A stretch of 64,000 nt of DNA from Pseudobdellovibrionaceae bacterium (GTDB taxonomy: Bacteria; Bdellovibrionota; Bdellovibrionia; Bdellovibrionales; UBA1609): positions 124,001 through 188,000 of the forward strand of contig JACKAM010000004.1 of the NCBI GenBank assembly GCA_020635075.1, written 5' to 3'. The stretch's first letter is position 1, and the number at the start of each line of letters is the position of its first letter. Positions 9,559-17,883 of this stretch are shown here, one piece after another. A program made the translations under genes and the position numbers. The notes beneath the pieces were generated by a model. That model saw only the letters and a list, made by a program, of their open reading frames with translations. It was not told the DNA's origin and searched no databases.

Positions 9559-11043
9559 ATTTTTCAGGCTAGGATCTGTGGAAAACTTCTTACGCAGCCT
9601 ATCGTTCCCACAGTCTTGTCGAACTTCAGGCCATTTGAAGTTGGTGGTTGGCTAACTTTCTGAGCGCTTTGTTGAGATTGAAGCCCAAGCAGGAGCGATG
9701 GCCGGACATCTCCATTGCCACTGTGGTCCTCACATTGGGTTTGTTGAAGCCGTATTTTTTTGATTTCAGATTTCCAATCAGGCCCTCGACCTGGGCCCGC
9801 TCTCGGCGGATCACTTCCGACATTTTCTCTGAGACACTCCACTTGGCCTTCCCGGCTGGAGCAATGCCCACATTTTTCACGCCCAGCCTCTTGGCCCGTG
9901 TGATATTGATCTGACTGTGGCCCCCGCGATCGAAGCCGAAAGTCTTTGGCGCCTCGCCAAAAAGAGCGATGTGTTCTTTGATGGACTGGTGGCAAAACTT
10001 CTTGTCCGAGGCATTCCCTCCGCCGTTGATCAAGAACCCTAATACAAAGCCATCGACTTGGATCACTCCCCACTTCTGACCAAACTCCACAGACTTTCCG
10101 GCCTTGCCCCGGACAATCGAGTATAGCTCCGACATTTGCAAATGGATGATCTTCTTTGAGGCCACAAATCCCGTCTCCAGAAAATGCAAAATCTGAGGGA
10201 GCAAGGTGTCCATCACCTTTGACAGCCGCTCGATCTCCACTGAAGACTTCCCGTGAAGCTTGCGCTGGGTCTTTGAAAGCACCGACTTGATCAGGTCTTG
10301 TAACTCCTTGGCCGTGTGATACAGCTTCTTGCCGACCTTTTGTTTCTGTTCCCTGGTCTTTGCAAACAAATGGGACCCTCGCACAAGGCCTTTGACTCTT
10401 TTGGCCAGTTCCCGCGCCCTGCCTTTGATGCTTGAAAACTTCCCGCCCACCCTGTTCAGTGCGCCGACCGTGAGATCCGTGAATCGCTTCATCAATCCCA
10501 CTTCGTTGGGATATGGGATCATGGCCTCTTGCGCCGTCGTGTCGGCCATCAACTTTGTCGAGTCCAACATCCCAAGCTCTTCGGCCTTTAACAAAAAGGT
10601 CTTGTTGAAAATATCCATCCCCTCGGCCCCCATCATCCGGGTGAACTCGAAAATCGTGATGTGATCTGGGTTCCAAGTGGAATCCATCAAATTGCACAGA
10701 TACCTGGCTGGCGCATAGTGCGCAATCAGGTCTTCGGCTTGTCGATACGTAATTTGTCGCACGGACATCAACGCAATGGCACCCAATAGCTCTCTGTAAT
10801 GTGGCTCCGGGCCTACCAAAGCCTTGACCTTTGAGGCCCGGATCCCCTGAGCAGCCTCGATTAAATCCGGCCAGGGGATTACTTTCGTAAGCCGCAACAA
10901 CTCGTGATTTTCCTTGATGCGAATGTCGGCCTGGATGGGATGAATGTGATCGAACAATCCAATCTGACGGGGATTTGTCATGGCTATTCCTCTGTGGTGA
11001 TGATGGTGTTTGCACCAAATCAGAATGAAGGATTCAGAAAAAT
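9559..11043 (-). mobile_element. Insertion sequence of the IS5/IS1182-like group inside the radical SAM gene
   Basis: The element is about 1.49 kb and carries one transposase gene. Ends were placed by rejoining the interrupted reading frame and by a short imperfect terminal match: ATTTTTCAGG on the left and, reading inward, ATTTTTCTGA on the right. The exact ends and the target duplication are uncertain by a few bases; an AT duplication would restore the reading frame. Confidence 0.7.
9626..10981 (-). CDS. DDE transposase, IS5/IS1182-like
   Basis: This 451-residue DDE transposase catalyses cut-and-paste movement of the surrounding element. GAGGAA precedes the ATG. The N-terminal third is helical and DNA-binding-like (L-L-G-A-I-A-L-M-S-V-R-Q-I-T-Y-R). 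The first catalytic region is D-S-T-K-L-M-A-D-T-T-A-Q-E near 145. A later block, F-G-F-D-R-G-G-H-S near 345, carries the second acidic residue. The C-terminal R-R-E-R-A-Q-V-E-G-L-I-G-N-L-K near 390 matches the R-x-x-x-E-G-x-x-G-x-x-K signature of IS5/IS1182 transposases. A long lysine-rich insert (about 190-270) lies between the first two motifs. The gene looks intact. Confidence 0.85.
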   Translation of the reverse strand: MTNPRQIGLFDHIHPIQADIRIKENHELLRLTKVIPWPDLIEAAQGIRASKVKALVGPEPHYRELLGAIALMSVRQITYRQAEDLIAHYAPARYLCNLMDSTWNPDHITIFEFTRMMGAEGMDIFNKTFLLKAEELGMLDSTKLMADTTAQEAMIPYPNEVGLMKRFTDLTVGALNRVGGKFSSIKGRARELAKRVKGLVRGSHLFAKTREQKQKVGKKLYHTAKELQDLIKSVLSKTQRKLHGKSSVEIERLSKVMDTLLPQILHFLETGFVASKKIIHLQMSELYSIVRGKAGKSVEFGQKWGVIQVDGFVLGFLINGGGNASDKKFCHQSIKEHIALFGEAPKTFGFDRGGHSQINITRAKRLGVKNVGIAPAGKAKWSVSEKMSEVIRRERAQVEGLIGNLKSKKYGFNKPNVRTTVAMEMSGHRSCLGFNLNKALRKLANHQLQMA

Positions 11044-11330
11044 AATCAAGCTCTCAGAGGGAAAATGCTGCCGAACTCCGAACTCGCTCTATATATGGTG
11101 GAGGGGCCTTCATAAACACAACATGGCCTAATGTGCCCGCTCACAGTCAGGGCCACAGCCATCCAGGGCATTGGACACATCCAAGTTTGGTTCTCCATAT
11201 CCTAGGATGTTAGAGGGTGGTTGGAGCGAAATCAACGGCAAACAGGTTCTTCGAGGAATGGGATTTGCAATATTCTCAGGGGTTTGTAATCGGCGATAGA
11301 AGGCAATTGGCTTGATCTGGTTGAGGTGCA

Positions 11331-12587
11331 ATGGGCAATTATTTCAGACTCGTATTAGCATTGGTGATGAGCACAAGCCTTGTGTTGGCTGTTCCGGCAC
11401 CGGTCTGGGCGACTGGTGGACCCTGCCGCCAAGAAGTCTCACGTCTCGAAAATCTTAAGTCATGGGCGCAAAAATCGCGAAAGCTCATGGATCAGCAAGT
11501 CGAAGGATTGCGTTCATGGAACCGTGTTCACATCGGCTGGAGTAAAAGATTTGATCAGAGCCAGTTTGAAAGCCATCGTGCTCGCTACTTGAGTCGCCTA
11601 GAGGAGCTCTATCCCAACGGTCAAAGTGTTACGGGAACAGCTGGTGTCGGATCTCGAATCAAGGTTTCTGAAAAAGCCACGGCTGAAGAAAAGCTAGCTT
11701 TTCTTGAGGCAGTTGGACGCCATTTTATCTCCGAATCAAATGCTAATCCGCTCCGCGCCGAGCGGATCCTCGACACCCGATTGCGCGACTTTTTGGCAAA
11801 AAGGCGGTTCTTCAAAAAAATCGACGCTCTTAAGCTGAATAAACTGAAAATGGGTGAATTGGAAGATCTGTTGCTCGATCTGTACACTCTCCAAAATCCG
11901 GGTCGAGACGGGCTTCCGGCCAAAATAAAGGCCTTGATTGCCAGTATTCTCCCACTCACGGGTGACTTTTACCAGTCATGGTATAGGGATGCAGTTTTAA
12001 AAAGATTTTATCTTGAGGTCATGAGAACCGGAGTAGTCGAGGCTATGGGCAATATGAACATGCCCATCAAAGATCCGGTTCTCAGCGAGATTCGTCACAA
12101 CCGGATTTTGCGGCAATTCATGGGTATTGCCATCAGCACGGTAATCAACTGGTATGTTCTCATTCCCATGGCTTATTTGTTTGGCTACGTCCACTTACCC
12201 GAGGTTAACCTGGCGGAGTGGCTACCCCTCACCAAGGCTCTTGAGGCCGAGGTCAAAAAAAATCCTGATCTGGTCCGCGAAATTGTTACCTCAGGTTTTA
12301 AACATGAAATGGTGGAAGAGTGGGTCGGTAAGTACGGCCTTAGGCAACATGGTCTGCGCTCCCGTTTTGATGTGATTTATCGGACTTTGCGTGCCACCTA
12401 CCTGGGTTTGGCCGTTCCGCCAGCCCTTTACTTTTTCATTGCCCAGTTTCTGCCCTTTGATATTCCTCTTCTCGATCAGGTGATGAGTTATTGGGATCAC
12501 CTTCGCTGGCAACTTATCCCTATGTTTTTGCCCGAGACAGGCAGTGGACAGGGGTTGGAGGAGCTGATCAAGCCAGGTGACTGGTGA
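11331..12587 (+). CDS. Hypothetical exported/membrane protein (418 aa)
   Basis: A signal peptide of about 27 residues ends in P-V-W-A-T. The next 230 residues are basic and helical. Two hydrophobic segments, about 264-290 (I-A-I-S-T-V-I-N-W-Y-V-L) and 353-378 (Y-L-G-L-A-V-P-P-A-L-Y-F-F), probably cross the inner membrane. No family recognised. The start has a GAGGTG only two bases away; the ATG at 11367 is an alternative but would remove half the signal peptide. It is followed at 12806 by another exported-protein gene on the same strand. Confidence 0.65.
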   Translation: MGNYFRLVLALVMSTSLVLAVPAPVWATGGPCRQEVSRLENLKSWAQKSRKLMDQQVEGLRSWNRVHIGWSKRFDQSQFESHRARYLSRLEELYPNGQSVTGTAGVGSRIKVSEKATAEEKLAFLEAVGRHFISESNANPLRAERILDTRLRDFLAKRRFFKKIDALKLNKLKMGELEDLLLDLYTLQNPGRDGLPAKIKALIASILPLTGDFYQSWYRDAVLKRFYLEVMRTGVVEAMGNMNMPIKDPVLSEIRHNRILRQFMGIAISTVINWYVLIPMAYLFGYVHLPEVNLAEWLPLTKALEAEVKKNPDLVREIVTSGFKHEMVEEWVGKYGLRQHGLRSRFDVIYRTLRATYLGLAVPPALYFFIAQFLPFDIPLLDQVMSYWDHLRWQLIPMFLPETGSGQGLEELIKPGDW

Positions 12588-12805
12588 TTGGACGGACTCC
12601 TGGGGCCGATTAGGTCCTTTGGGTAAAACTTTTCTAGGGCCCACGCCTTTCTACAAATTAACTCAATCAAGCATTACTTCTCTTCACAAACCTGACTTTA
12701 ATTTTCAATTTTCCAGGCCTTGCCCAAACACTTCTCGAAAATTTCCGAGAGGTTGCTATAGTCCCTTCACTTTAGGTGAACTGGATAACAATCAAGGAGA
12801 ATCCT

Positions 12806-14146
12806 ATGTTGGGGAGAGGTGGCCGCCGTAAAGCTGTGGTTGGAGCAGCAGCTCTTTTGAGCTTGATCCTAATGAGCTCATCTTCATCTGCAAGCATGAG
12901 TTATGAGAGGGAAGACAAGGATATTAGCCTTCATGTGCGCGATGGCGTGAATCGTCTGTGGTTTGAAATTGAGATCCCCTTTCACGAAATGGGCGATGCC
13001 TCAAAAAGACTTGCTGCCGCTAGGGCCATTCACTTTCTCAAGCAAGATCTTTCTGAAATGTGGAAAGAGGGCAAGCTCCCCGACACACTTTATGACCTGA
13101 TGGACTCTTCCATCACCCTAGGCGAACTCCAATACGATCAAATCTACAAGCGCATCCAAGATGCCTCAGGAGCGAAGGTGCGAAAAGCCATTGAGGATGC
13201 CGTCCCCGGATTGGCTGACAGCCAGGCCAGCAAGCTCAGTGGTGTGGACTGGTGGCGTCCGGCAGGAATCGTGGTGGAGGCTGGTATTAAGGGAAAGTTC
13301 AAACTCTCGTTTCTTAAGGGTATGGCAGGAAACTTCACCGAAGTGGTGGTTCCCCAGTGTGCCCATCGAATCAGGAAAATCCCCATGCAGGATGTGGAGA
13401 AGGACAAAGGCCTTCTCGAAATGCTTCAGGATCGCAAACCGGGGATCGTTGACCGGGCCTATGGTGTGATTCTCACCAGTATCTATGGCAAGCCCTGTAC
13501 AGAGAACCTAGAAGTCCTATTGAGCAAGATTCAGGCTCATGAAGGCAGCGATGAGTTTTACAACAACTACTATATTGTCGAAGAAGCCTATGTTAAGAGT
13601 GTGCGCCGCCTGATGTTTTGGGCCGACACTCGCGTGGGTCTTAAGGCCGCCAGTGATGACAAAACTCCTGGTGTCCATGGGAAATTTGGCATCGGTCTAG
13701 TCTACGGAAAGCTTCGTCGCCCTGAGGAGTTCGCTGGTGGAACCATGTCTTACTCAAAGACTTTCCAGCTCCCTTTGAGAGTCAGGGAGCGGGTTAAGAC
13801 TTGGGTGCGAACCAACTTGCCCGGCAAGCTTTCCGCTCTTACAACTTTAAACTGGGGCTGGAACGGTAAAATCGGCGCTCTCATGTGGAGTGATCGCTTT
13901 TTCCCTTATTTTTTGACCGGGCCGGAGATTGGAACCCATATCAATCCTAAGGGTGAGGTGAATCCCGGAACCGTGATGGATGTTCTGGAGTTGTTGGGTA
14001 GCTCTGTAGACACCCTCAGTTCCGCTTATGATGGCAAAGTGACTTCTCGTGAGGACATGTTTTCTCTTGAGGAATACGCAAAGTTGAAAAGCCAAACACT
14101 TCAGACTCAGGAAGTCGAGCCTGTAGGAGGGACTGCAACGGAGTAA
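12806..14146 (+). CDS. Hypothetical exported protein (446 aa)
   Basis: The ATG at 12806 is preceded by AAGGAG at the right distance, so I prefer it to an in-frame GTG at 12776. A twin-Arg-like G-R-R-K start followed by an Ala/Leu/Ser hydrophobic stretch forms the signal sequence. An S-S-S-S-S-A-S cleavage region lies near residue 30; the motif is not a clean Tat box. The mature 415 residues contain no family signature that I know. An isolated hairpin terminator follows at 14207. It may be co-transcribed with the membrane-protein gene upstream, although a 218-base gap separates them. Confidence 0.65.
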   Translation: MLGRGGRRKAVVGAAALLSLILMSSSSSASMSYEREDKDISLHVRDGVNRLWFEIEIPFHEMGDASKRLAAARAIHFLKQDLSEMWKEGKLPDTLYDLMDSSITLGELQYDQIYKRIQDASGAKVRKAIEDAVPGLADSQASKLSGVDWWRPAGIVVEAGIKGKFKLSFLKGMAGNFTEVVVPQCAHRIRKIPMQDVEKDKGLLEMLQDRKPGIVDRAYGVILTSIYGKPCTENLEVLLSKIQAHEGSDEFYNNYYIVEEAYVKSVRRLMFWADTRVGLKAASDDKTPGVHGKFGIGLVYGKLRRPEEFAGGTMSYSKTFQLPLRVRERVKTWVRTNLPGKLSALTTLNWGWNGKIGALMWSDRFFPYFLTGPEIGTHINPKGEVNPGTVMDVLELLGSSVDTLSSAYDGKVTSREDMFSLEEYAKLKSQTLQTQEVEPVGGTATE

Positions 14147-14206
14147 TTGGCTGGTATGGTGAATCGCCAGGGGCAAATGCAATAAAAGGAAGATCAGCAG
14201 GATTGG

Positions 14207-14238
14207 AACCCGCGGGATGACCGCGGGTTTACTTTTTT
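14207..14238 (+). terminator. Rho-independent terminator
   Basis: AACCCGCGG and CCGCGGGTT form a nine-base stem with a five-base loop, followed by a short TTTTTT. It closes the exported-protein gene that ends at 14146. Confidence 0.8.
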
Positions 14239-14446
14239 AAGCGGGGAGCAGGGGGCGAAAAACGTTCACGAGCTTTTGCAGAAAGCTGCCAGAGCCTTCC
14301 AGATAGGTCAGAACCCAGATCATGGGTATGCCCAGTCCCAAAAACAGGATCGAGGTTAAAACAATCTCCTCAAAGTACTCCACAATGATCAGGGCGATGA
14401 GGAGCCCTAAAGCCGTACCGCCTGCGATTTGGAAAAACAAAAGCAT
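14237..14446 (-). CDS. Small membrane protein (69 aa)
   Basis: Two hydrophobic helices (about residues 2-23 and 28-48) are separated by E-Y-F-E-E, which predicts a small inner-membrane hairpin protein. The C-terminal 20 residues are basic and amphipathic. The gene ends against the terminator of its convergent neighbour and is on the same strand as tadA, about 200 bases downstream of it. No family recognised. Real coding is likely from its consistent membrane-protein character, but size limits certainty. Confidence 0.5.
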   Translation of the reverse strand: MLLFFQIAGGTALGLLIALIIVEYFEEIVLTSILFLGLGIPMIWVLTYLEGSGSFLQKLVNVFRPLLPA

Positions 14447-14640
14447 ATGGACCGTTCCTGTTAAGACAGACTTTTCCGTCGGCCCAAAAATTCCAATATT
14501 TATGCCACATCAGTATTGTGGAAAATCAGGGACTTAGAAGTTCAGAGGGGGACGAAATTGGGGAATTTGTGCCGCCAAAGGGCAAGTGATTTTAAATCCT
14601 TAGCTTCGGGCAAAGCCCTGCCGGCAAGGCTTTCAAAGGC

Positions 14641-15144
14641 TCACCCTCTCCTCTGGCGAAAGAACTCCTTGAGAACCCGGCCACAGGGTTCGGCAAGAAT
14701 TCCTGCTTCCACTTGGGGACGATGGTTGAGGCGATCGTCCCCAAGGATCCGGTATAAGGATTCAACGCCTCCGCCTTTTGGATCTGTGGCCCCATAGTAA
14801 ACGCCGTCAACCCGGGCGCTCACCAGGGCACCTGCGCACATCACACAGGGCTCCAGGGTGACGTAAAGATCACAGCCTGAGAGTCGCCAGCGACCCAAGT
14901 GGCGTGAGGCCTCTTGGAGGGCCAGTATTTCGGCGTGATGAGTGGCGCAGGCGTCGGATTCCTTGCGGTTAAAGGCCCGGCCAACGATCTGGTTTTCGTG
15001 CACCACTACGGCCCCGACCGGGACCTCCCCCAGCTCGGCTGCCTGACGGGCCAAGGCAAGGGCTTCGCCCATCCATTTCTCTTTTTGTTCCGGTGACTTA
15101 TCCATCTCTCTTGTGCGCCTCGTTATTCGCCTTCGGGCCACCAT
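14641..15144 (-). CDS. tadA: tRNA-specific adenosine deaminase
   Basis: TadA converts the wobble adenosine of tRNA-Arg(ACG) to inosine. The protein has the zinc deaminase signature H-A-E near residue 70 (zinc-binding His and proton-shuttling Glu) and P-C-V-M-C-A-G-A-L near 100, and full length for the family. The ATG at 15144 gives 167 residues. Alignment with known TadA proteins would also permit the in-frame ATG at 15105; neither start has a well-spaced ribosome binding site. It is divergent from rpsU. Confidence 0.93.
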   Translation of the reverse strand: MVARRRITRRTREMDKSPEQKEKWMGEALALARQAAELGEVPVGAVVVHENQIVGRAFNRKESDACATHHAEILALQEASRHLGRWRLSGCDLYVTLEPCVMCAGALVSARVDGVYYGATDPKGGGVESLYRILGDDRLNHRPQVEAGILAEPCGRVLKEFFRQRRG

Positions 15145-15265
15145 CCTGCCCGGGAATAGGGTTTGTCAAGCGGCGAATCATTTGGTAAGTCTTCAGCCTT
15201 TGCTGCAAAATCAGGCAGCCGGCCCCCTACAGGCCGCATTCTATAAGAAGGGCAGGTGATTTTCC

Positions 15266-15472
15266 TTGGCAATGATCAAAGTTCGCGACAGTGAAGCCTT
15301 TGAACAGGCGTTTCGTCGCTTTAAAAAATCCTGTGAAAAATCCGGGATTCTTTCTGAAGTGAAGAAACGGGAACACTACGAAAAGCCCAGCGTGCGCAAA
15401 AAGAAGAAGTCGATTGCTGCCCGCAAGCGCCTCTTGAAAAAAATGAAAAAAATTGGTCGCGGCGGCCGCTAA
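15266..15472 (+). CDS. rpsU: 30S ribosomal protein S21
   Basis: This 68-residue, strongly basic protein has I-K-V-R-D near the start, F-R-R-F-K-K-S-C-E-K-S-G-I and a long Lys/Arg tail. These are diagnostic of S21, a late-assembling small-subunit protein needed for mRNA initiation. I favour the TTG at 15266 because AGGTG stands at good distance from it and it yields the usual M-A-x-I-K-V-R N-terminus; the ATG at 15272 would be too far from that site. It heads the rpsU - yqeY - dnaG - rpoD cluster. Confidence 0.95.
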   Translation: MAMIKVRDSEAFEQAFRRFKKSCEKSGILSEVKKREHYEKPSVRKKKKSIAARKRLLKKMKKIGRGGR

Positions 15473-15512
15473 TCTTGGCGACCGCTAAAACACTCTTTCA
15501 TTGGAAGGTGCG

Positions 15513-15959
15513 ATGAGCCTCAGAGAACAAATTCTCTCTGATATGAAGGATGCAATGAAGAAGAAGGAAGGACCTCGTCTTGAGGTTCTTCGTTTTCTTC
15601 AGGCTGCGATAAAGAACAAAGAGATTGAAGTTCGTCCCAATGAGATTTCGGAGCAGGATATTCTTGGCGTGGTCACCAAACAGGTGAAGCAGCGCAAGGA
15701 GTCCATTGCCCAGTTTCAAGAGGCCGGACGTCAGGACCTGGTTGATAAAGAAAGCTTTGAGCTTTCAGTCTTAGAAACCTATTTGCCCAAACAAATGTCT
15801 CGGGAAGACCTCGAGAGGATCGTCAGCGATGTCATCACAGCTACAGGTGCCAATTCCATCAAGCAAATGGGCGCGGTCATGAAAGAGGTTCTAGCAAAAA
15901 CAGCTGGAGCCGCTGACGGAAAATTAGTGAGCGAAATCGTTAAATCGAAGCTCCAATAG
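15513..15959 (+). CDS. GatB/YqeY domain protein
   Basis: The protein of 148 residues belongs to the YqeY family, whose C-terminal half resembles the tRNA-binding tail of GatB, the Asp/Glu-tRNA amidotransferase subunit. Typical family blocks are visible: S-L-R-E-Q-I at the start, E-V-L-R-F-L-Q-A-A-I-K-N-K-E-I-E, Y-L-P-K-Q-M and G-A-V-M-K-E-V. The ATG at 15513 is preceded by GGAAGGTG and is preferred over an in-frame TTG at 15501. It commonly sits between rpsU and dnaG. Its exact cellular role is not established. Confidence 0.93.
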   Translation: MSLREQILSDMKDAMKKKEGPRLEVLRFLQAAIKNKEIEVRPNEISEQDILGVVTKQVKQRKESIAQFQEAGRQDLVDKESFELSVLETYLPKQMSREDLERIVSDVITATGANSIKQMGAVMKEVLAKTAGAADGKLVSEIVKSKLQ

Positions 15960-16007
15960 GGGCAGTCGGGTTTTGCCTGGCTTTGAGGGGATAGGTGTCC
16001 TTCGGTT

Positions 16008-17861
16008 ATGAGATTTTCCCAGGACTTTATTGAGAAAGTCCGCGATGCCAACAATCTGGTTGACCTTGTGTCACGCTACACTCAGCTGAATCGTGCTGGT
16101 GGGCGGTTTACAGGTCTTTGTCCTTTTCCAGATCATCGGGAGAAGACACCCTCGTTTTCAGTGAATGACACTCAACAGCTGTACTATTGCTTTGGCTGCA
16201 AAAAAGGCGGCAACATTTTTAAGTTCGTGGAATCCATGATGGGCATGAACTTCCCTGAGTCAGTGGAGTGGCTGGCCCGCCAGGCCGGAATTCCCGTTCC
16301 CCAGGAGATGTACCAGCGAAGTGAAAAGGTTGTTGCTCATGAGAAAGAGCGTAAGCTCATGGCCGATATCAACGAATTCGCGGCCAAGGTGTTTGAGAGC
16401 GAGTTGTCTCGCTCGGCAGAGAGCAGTCCCGTCCGCGAATATTTGCGCAGAAGAGGATTAACTGCAGAAATTATCAAGACTTTCCGCCTGGGATATGCAC
16501 CGAATGAGTGGGAGAAGTTGTCACAGTTATTAAAGGCCCGAAAAGCTCCCTTGGCGGTGGCTGAAAAACTGGGCCTGGTGCGGGAGAGAAGTCAGGGGCG
16601 TTCAGGGTTTTACGATCTATTTCGAGAGCGCCTCATGTTCCCCATATTCGCCATCGATGGCCGCTGCATTGGCTTTGGTGGGCGAGTGATAGGCGATGGA
16701 GAGCCCAAGTACCTGAACAGCCCTGAGTCGGCCTTGTTCCACAAAGGACAAATCTTATACGGCCTCTCCGAGACCGCCAAATTTATTCGTGCGGAGGACT
16801 CAGTGATTGTCGTTGAGGGCTACATGGATTTACTCGCTCTCTATCAGGCGGGAATCAAAAATGTTGTGGCCCCATTAGGAACAGCCTTAACTGAAGATCA
16901 CGCAAAACTTCTCAAACGCTTTACTAAGAACGTTGTCGTGCTGTTTGATGGCGACAAGGCCGGGCGCGAGGCTGCCGAGAGAAGTCTGCCGATTTTGTTG
17001 AAGGCAGGCCTTCACCCCCGTGGCTTAAACCTTCCTGACAAGACTGATCCAGATGATTTTGTTCGCCAGTTTGGCGCCGAAAAGATGAAACAAAAAATTG
17101 CCGAAGCCCCTGAATTATTCATTCAGGTGCTCGATCAGCAGGTCCAAGGATTTCGCGGCACTTCAGCGGAAAAGGTCACACTGATTGACAAAATGGCGCC
17201 TGTCTTCAGTGTCGTGCCAGATGCCCGATTGCGGGATTTGTATGTCGAGGAAATGGCTAGCCGCCTGGCCGTCGAGATGGACTGGCTGCAGAAGGCCCTG
17301 GCCCAAGGTCGCGCCGAAGACCGGATCTCAACGCGGGTGCTAGTGCCAGAAAAGGCCTCAGAAGAGGTGGCACGGGACTTGGAAAAGCCTGATCAAAGCA
17401 TGATTCAGCTGGGCGGCAAACGCCCTAAGGCCGAGGAAATGTTGGTGAATTTAGCTTTGATGAAGGTCGAGTACCTACTCAGGATCGAAGAGTTAGGGGT
17501 AGCCGATCAGTTCACCCATCCGGGCCTTCAAGAAGTATTAAAAAGGGCTGTCCGAAAACATAGACAAATGCCCAATGAATTTGATAAGTTACCAGCTTTG
17601 CTAGTGTCGCAAGTGGATTCACCTGAGGTGTTGTTTATTCGCGAAGAGCCGCATCTAGCAAATCTGAACTCAGAGGGGGCACGCAAGTTGATCGCTGATT
17701 GTAACCGCAAGGTTCAAGATGCCTTTCTGAAGGCTCAGAGCCGTCAGAAATCAGCCGTATTGCGCGGTCGTCCGGCCTCTGAGCAACTCGAAATTTTGGA
17801 ACAAATAATGAATATCCATCGGGACCGGCGGGATCTCAAAAAAGAGCGAGACCCTAATTAG
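16008..17861 (+). CDS. dnaG: DNA primase
   Basis: DnaG makes RNA primers at the replication fork. Residues 36-70 form the CHC2 zinc-binding domain (C-P-F-P-D-H-R-E-K-T-P-S-F and C-F-G-C-K-K-G-G). The TOPRIM catalytic domain lies near 265-345, with V-V-E-G-Y-M-D and L-F-D-G-D-K-A-G. The C-terminal third, weakly conserved, is the helicase-binding region. At 617 residues it has normal length. One oddity: the first zinc motif reads C-x4-H where many primases have C-x2-H. The ATG has a TAGGTG upstream. It is followed 22 bases later by rpoD, the classic macromolecular-synthesis arrangement. Confidence 0.97.
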   Translation: MRFSQDFIEKVRDANNLVDLVSRYTQLNRAGGRFTGLCPFPDHREKTPSFSVNDTQQLYYCFGCKKGGNIFKFVESMMGMNFPESVEWLARQAGIPVPQEMYQRSEKVVAHEKERKLMADINEFAAKVFESELSRSAESSPVREYLRRRGLTAEIIKTFRLGYAPNEWEKLSQLLKARKAPLAVAEKLGLVRERSQGRSGFYDLFRERLMFPIFAIDGRCIGFGGRVIGDGEPKYLNSPESALFHKGQILYGLSETAKFIRAEDSVIVVEGYMDLLALYQAGIKNVVAPLGTALTEDHAKLLKRFTKNVVVLFDGDKAGREAAERSLPILLKAGLHPRGLNLPDKTDPDDFVRQFGAEKMKQKIAEAPELFIQVLDQQVQGFRGTSAEKVTLIDKMAPVFSVVPDARLRDLYVEEMASRLAVEMDWLQKALAQGRAEDRISTRVLVPEKASEEVARDLEKPDQSMIQLGGKRPKAEEMLVNLALMKVEYLLRIEELGVADQFTHPGLQEVLKRAVRKHRQMPNEFDKLPALLVSQVDSPEVLFIREEPHLANLNSEGARKLIADCNRKVQDAFLKAQSRQKSAVLRGRPASEQLEILEQIMNIHRDRRDLKKERDPN

Positions 17862-17883
17862 GGAGCATTCGGGAGCTGATTTA

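Larger units (their letters stand above)
8437..11198 (-). pseudogene. Twitch-type radical SAM protein gene, broken by an insertion sequence and two frameshifts
   Basis: The 3' part (9357 down to 8437) encodes 306 residues with the radical SAM cluster motif C-N-L-A-C-R-I-C (C-x3-C-x2-C) and G-G-E-P. The same frame is open upstream to about 9519 and holds a second family motif, P-R-E-L-C-E-V-C-Y-Y. On the far side of the insertion, the minus strand from an ATG at 11198 reads a family-like N-terminus with C-P-M-P-W and G-H-I-R-P-C-C. Removing the insertion rejoins S-L with I-T-K-L-W-I-T-D-A-E-L-R, the expected linker. One-base deletions are implied near 11058 and near 9530. The intact gene would encode about 415 residues. 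Proteins of this group act on unknown peptide or small-molecule substrates. The locus is very probably dead. Confidence 0.8.

Noticed and set aside
9564..11018. A 484-codon minus-strand frame overlapping the IS5-type transposase
   Set aside because: It is the alternative frame of the transposase gene, with Ser/Arg/Gly-rich nonsense composition; the transposase frame has motifs and a ribosome binding site.
11128..11331. A 67-codon minus-strand frame next to the IS5-type element
   Set aside because: The radical SAM N-terminus reads in another frame of the same DNA with family motifs, so this frame is a shadow.
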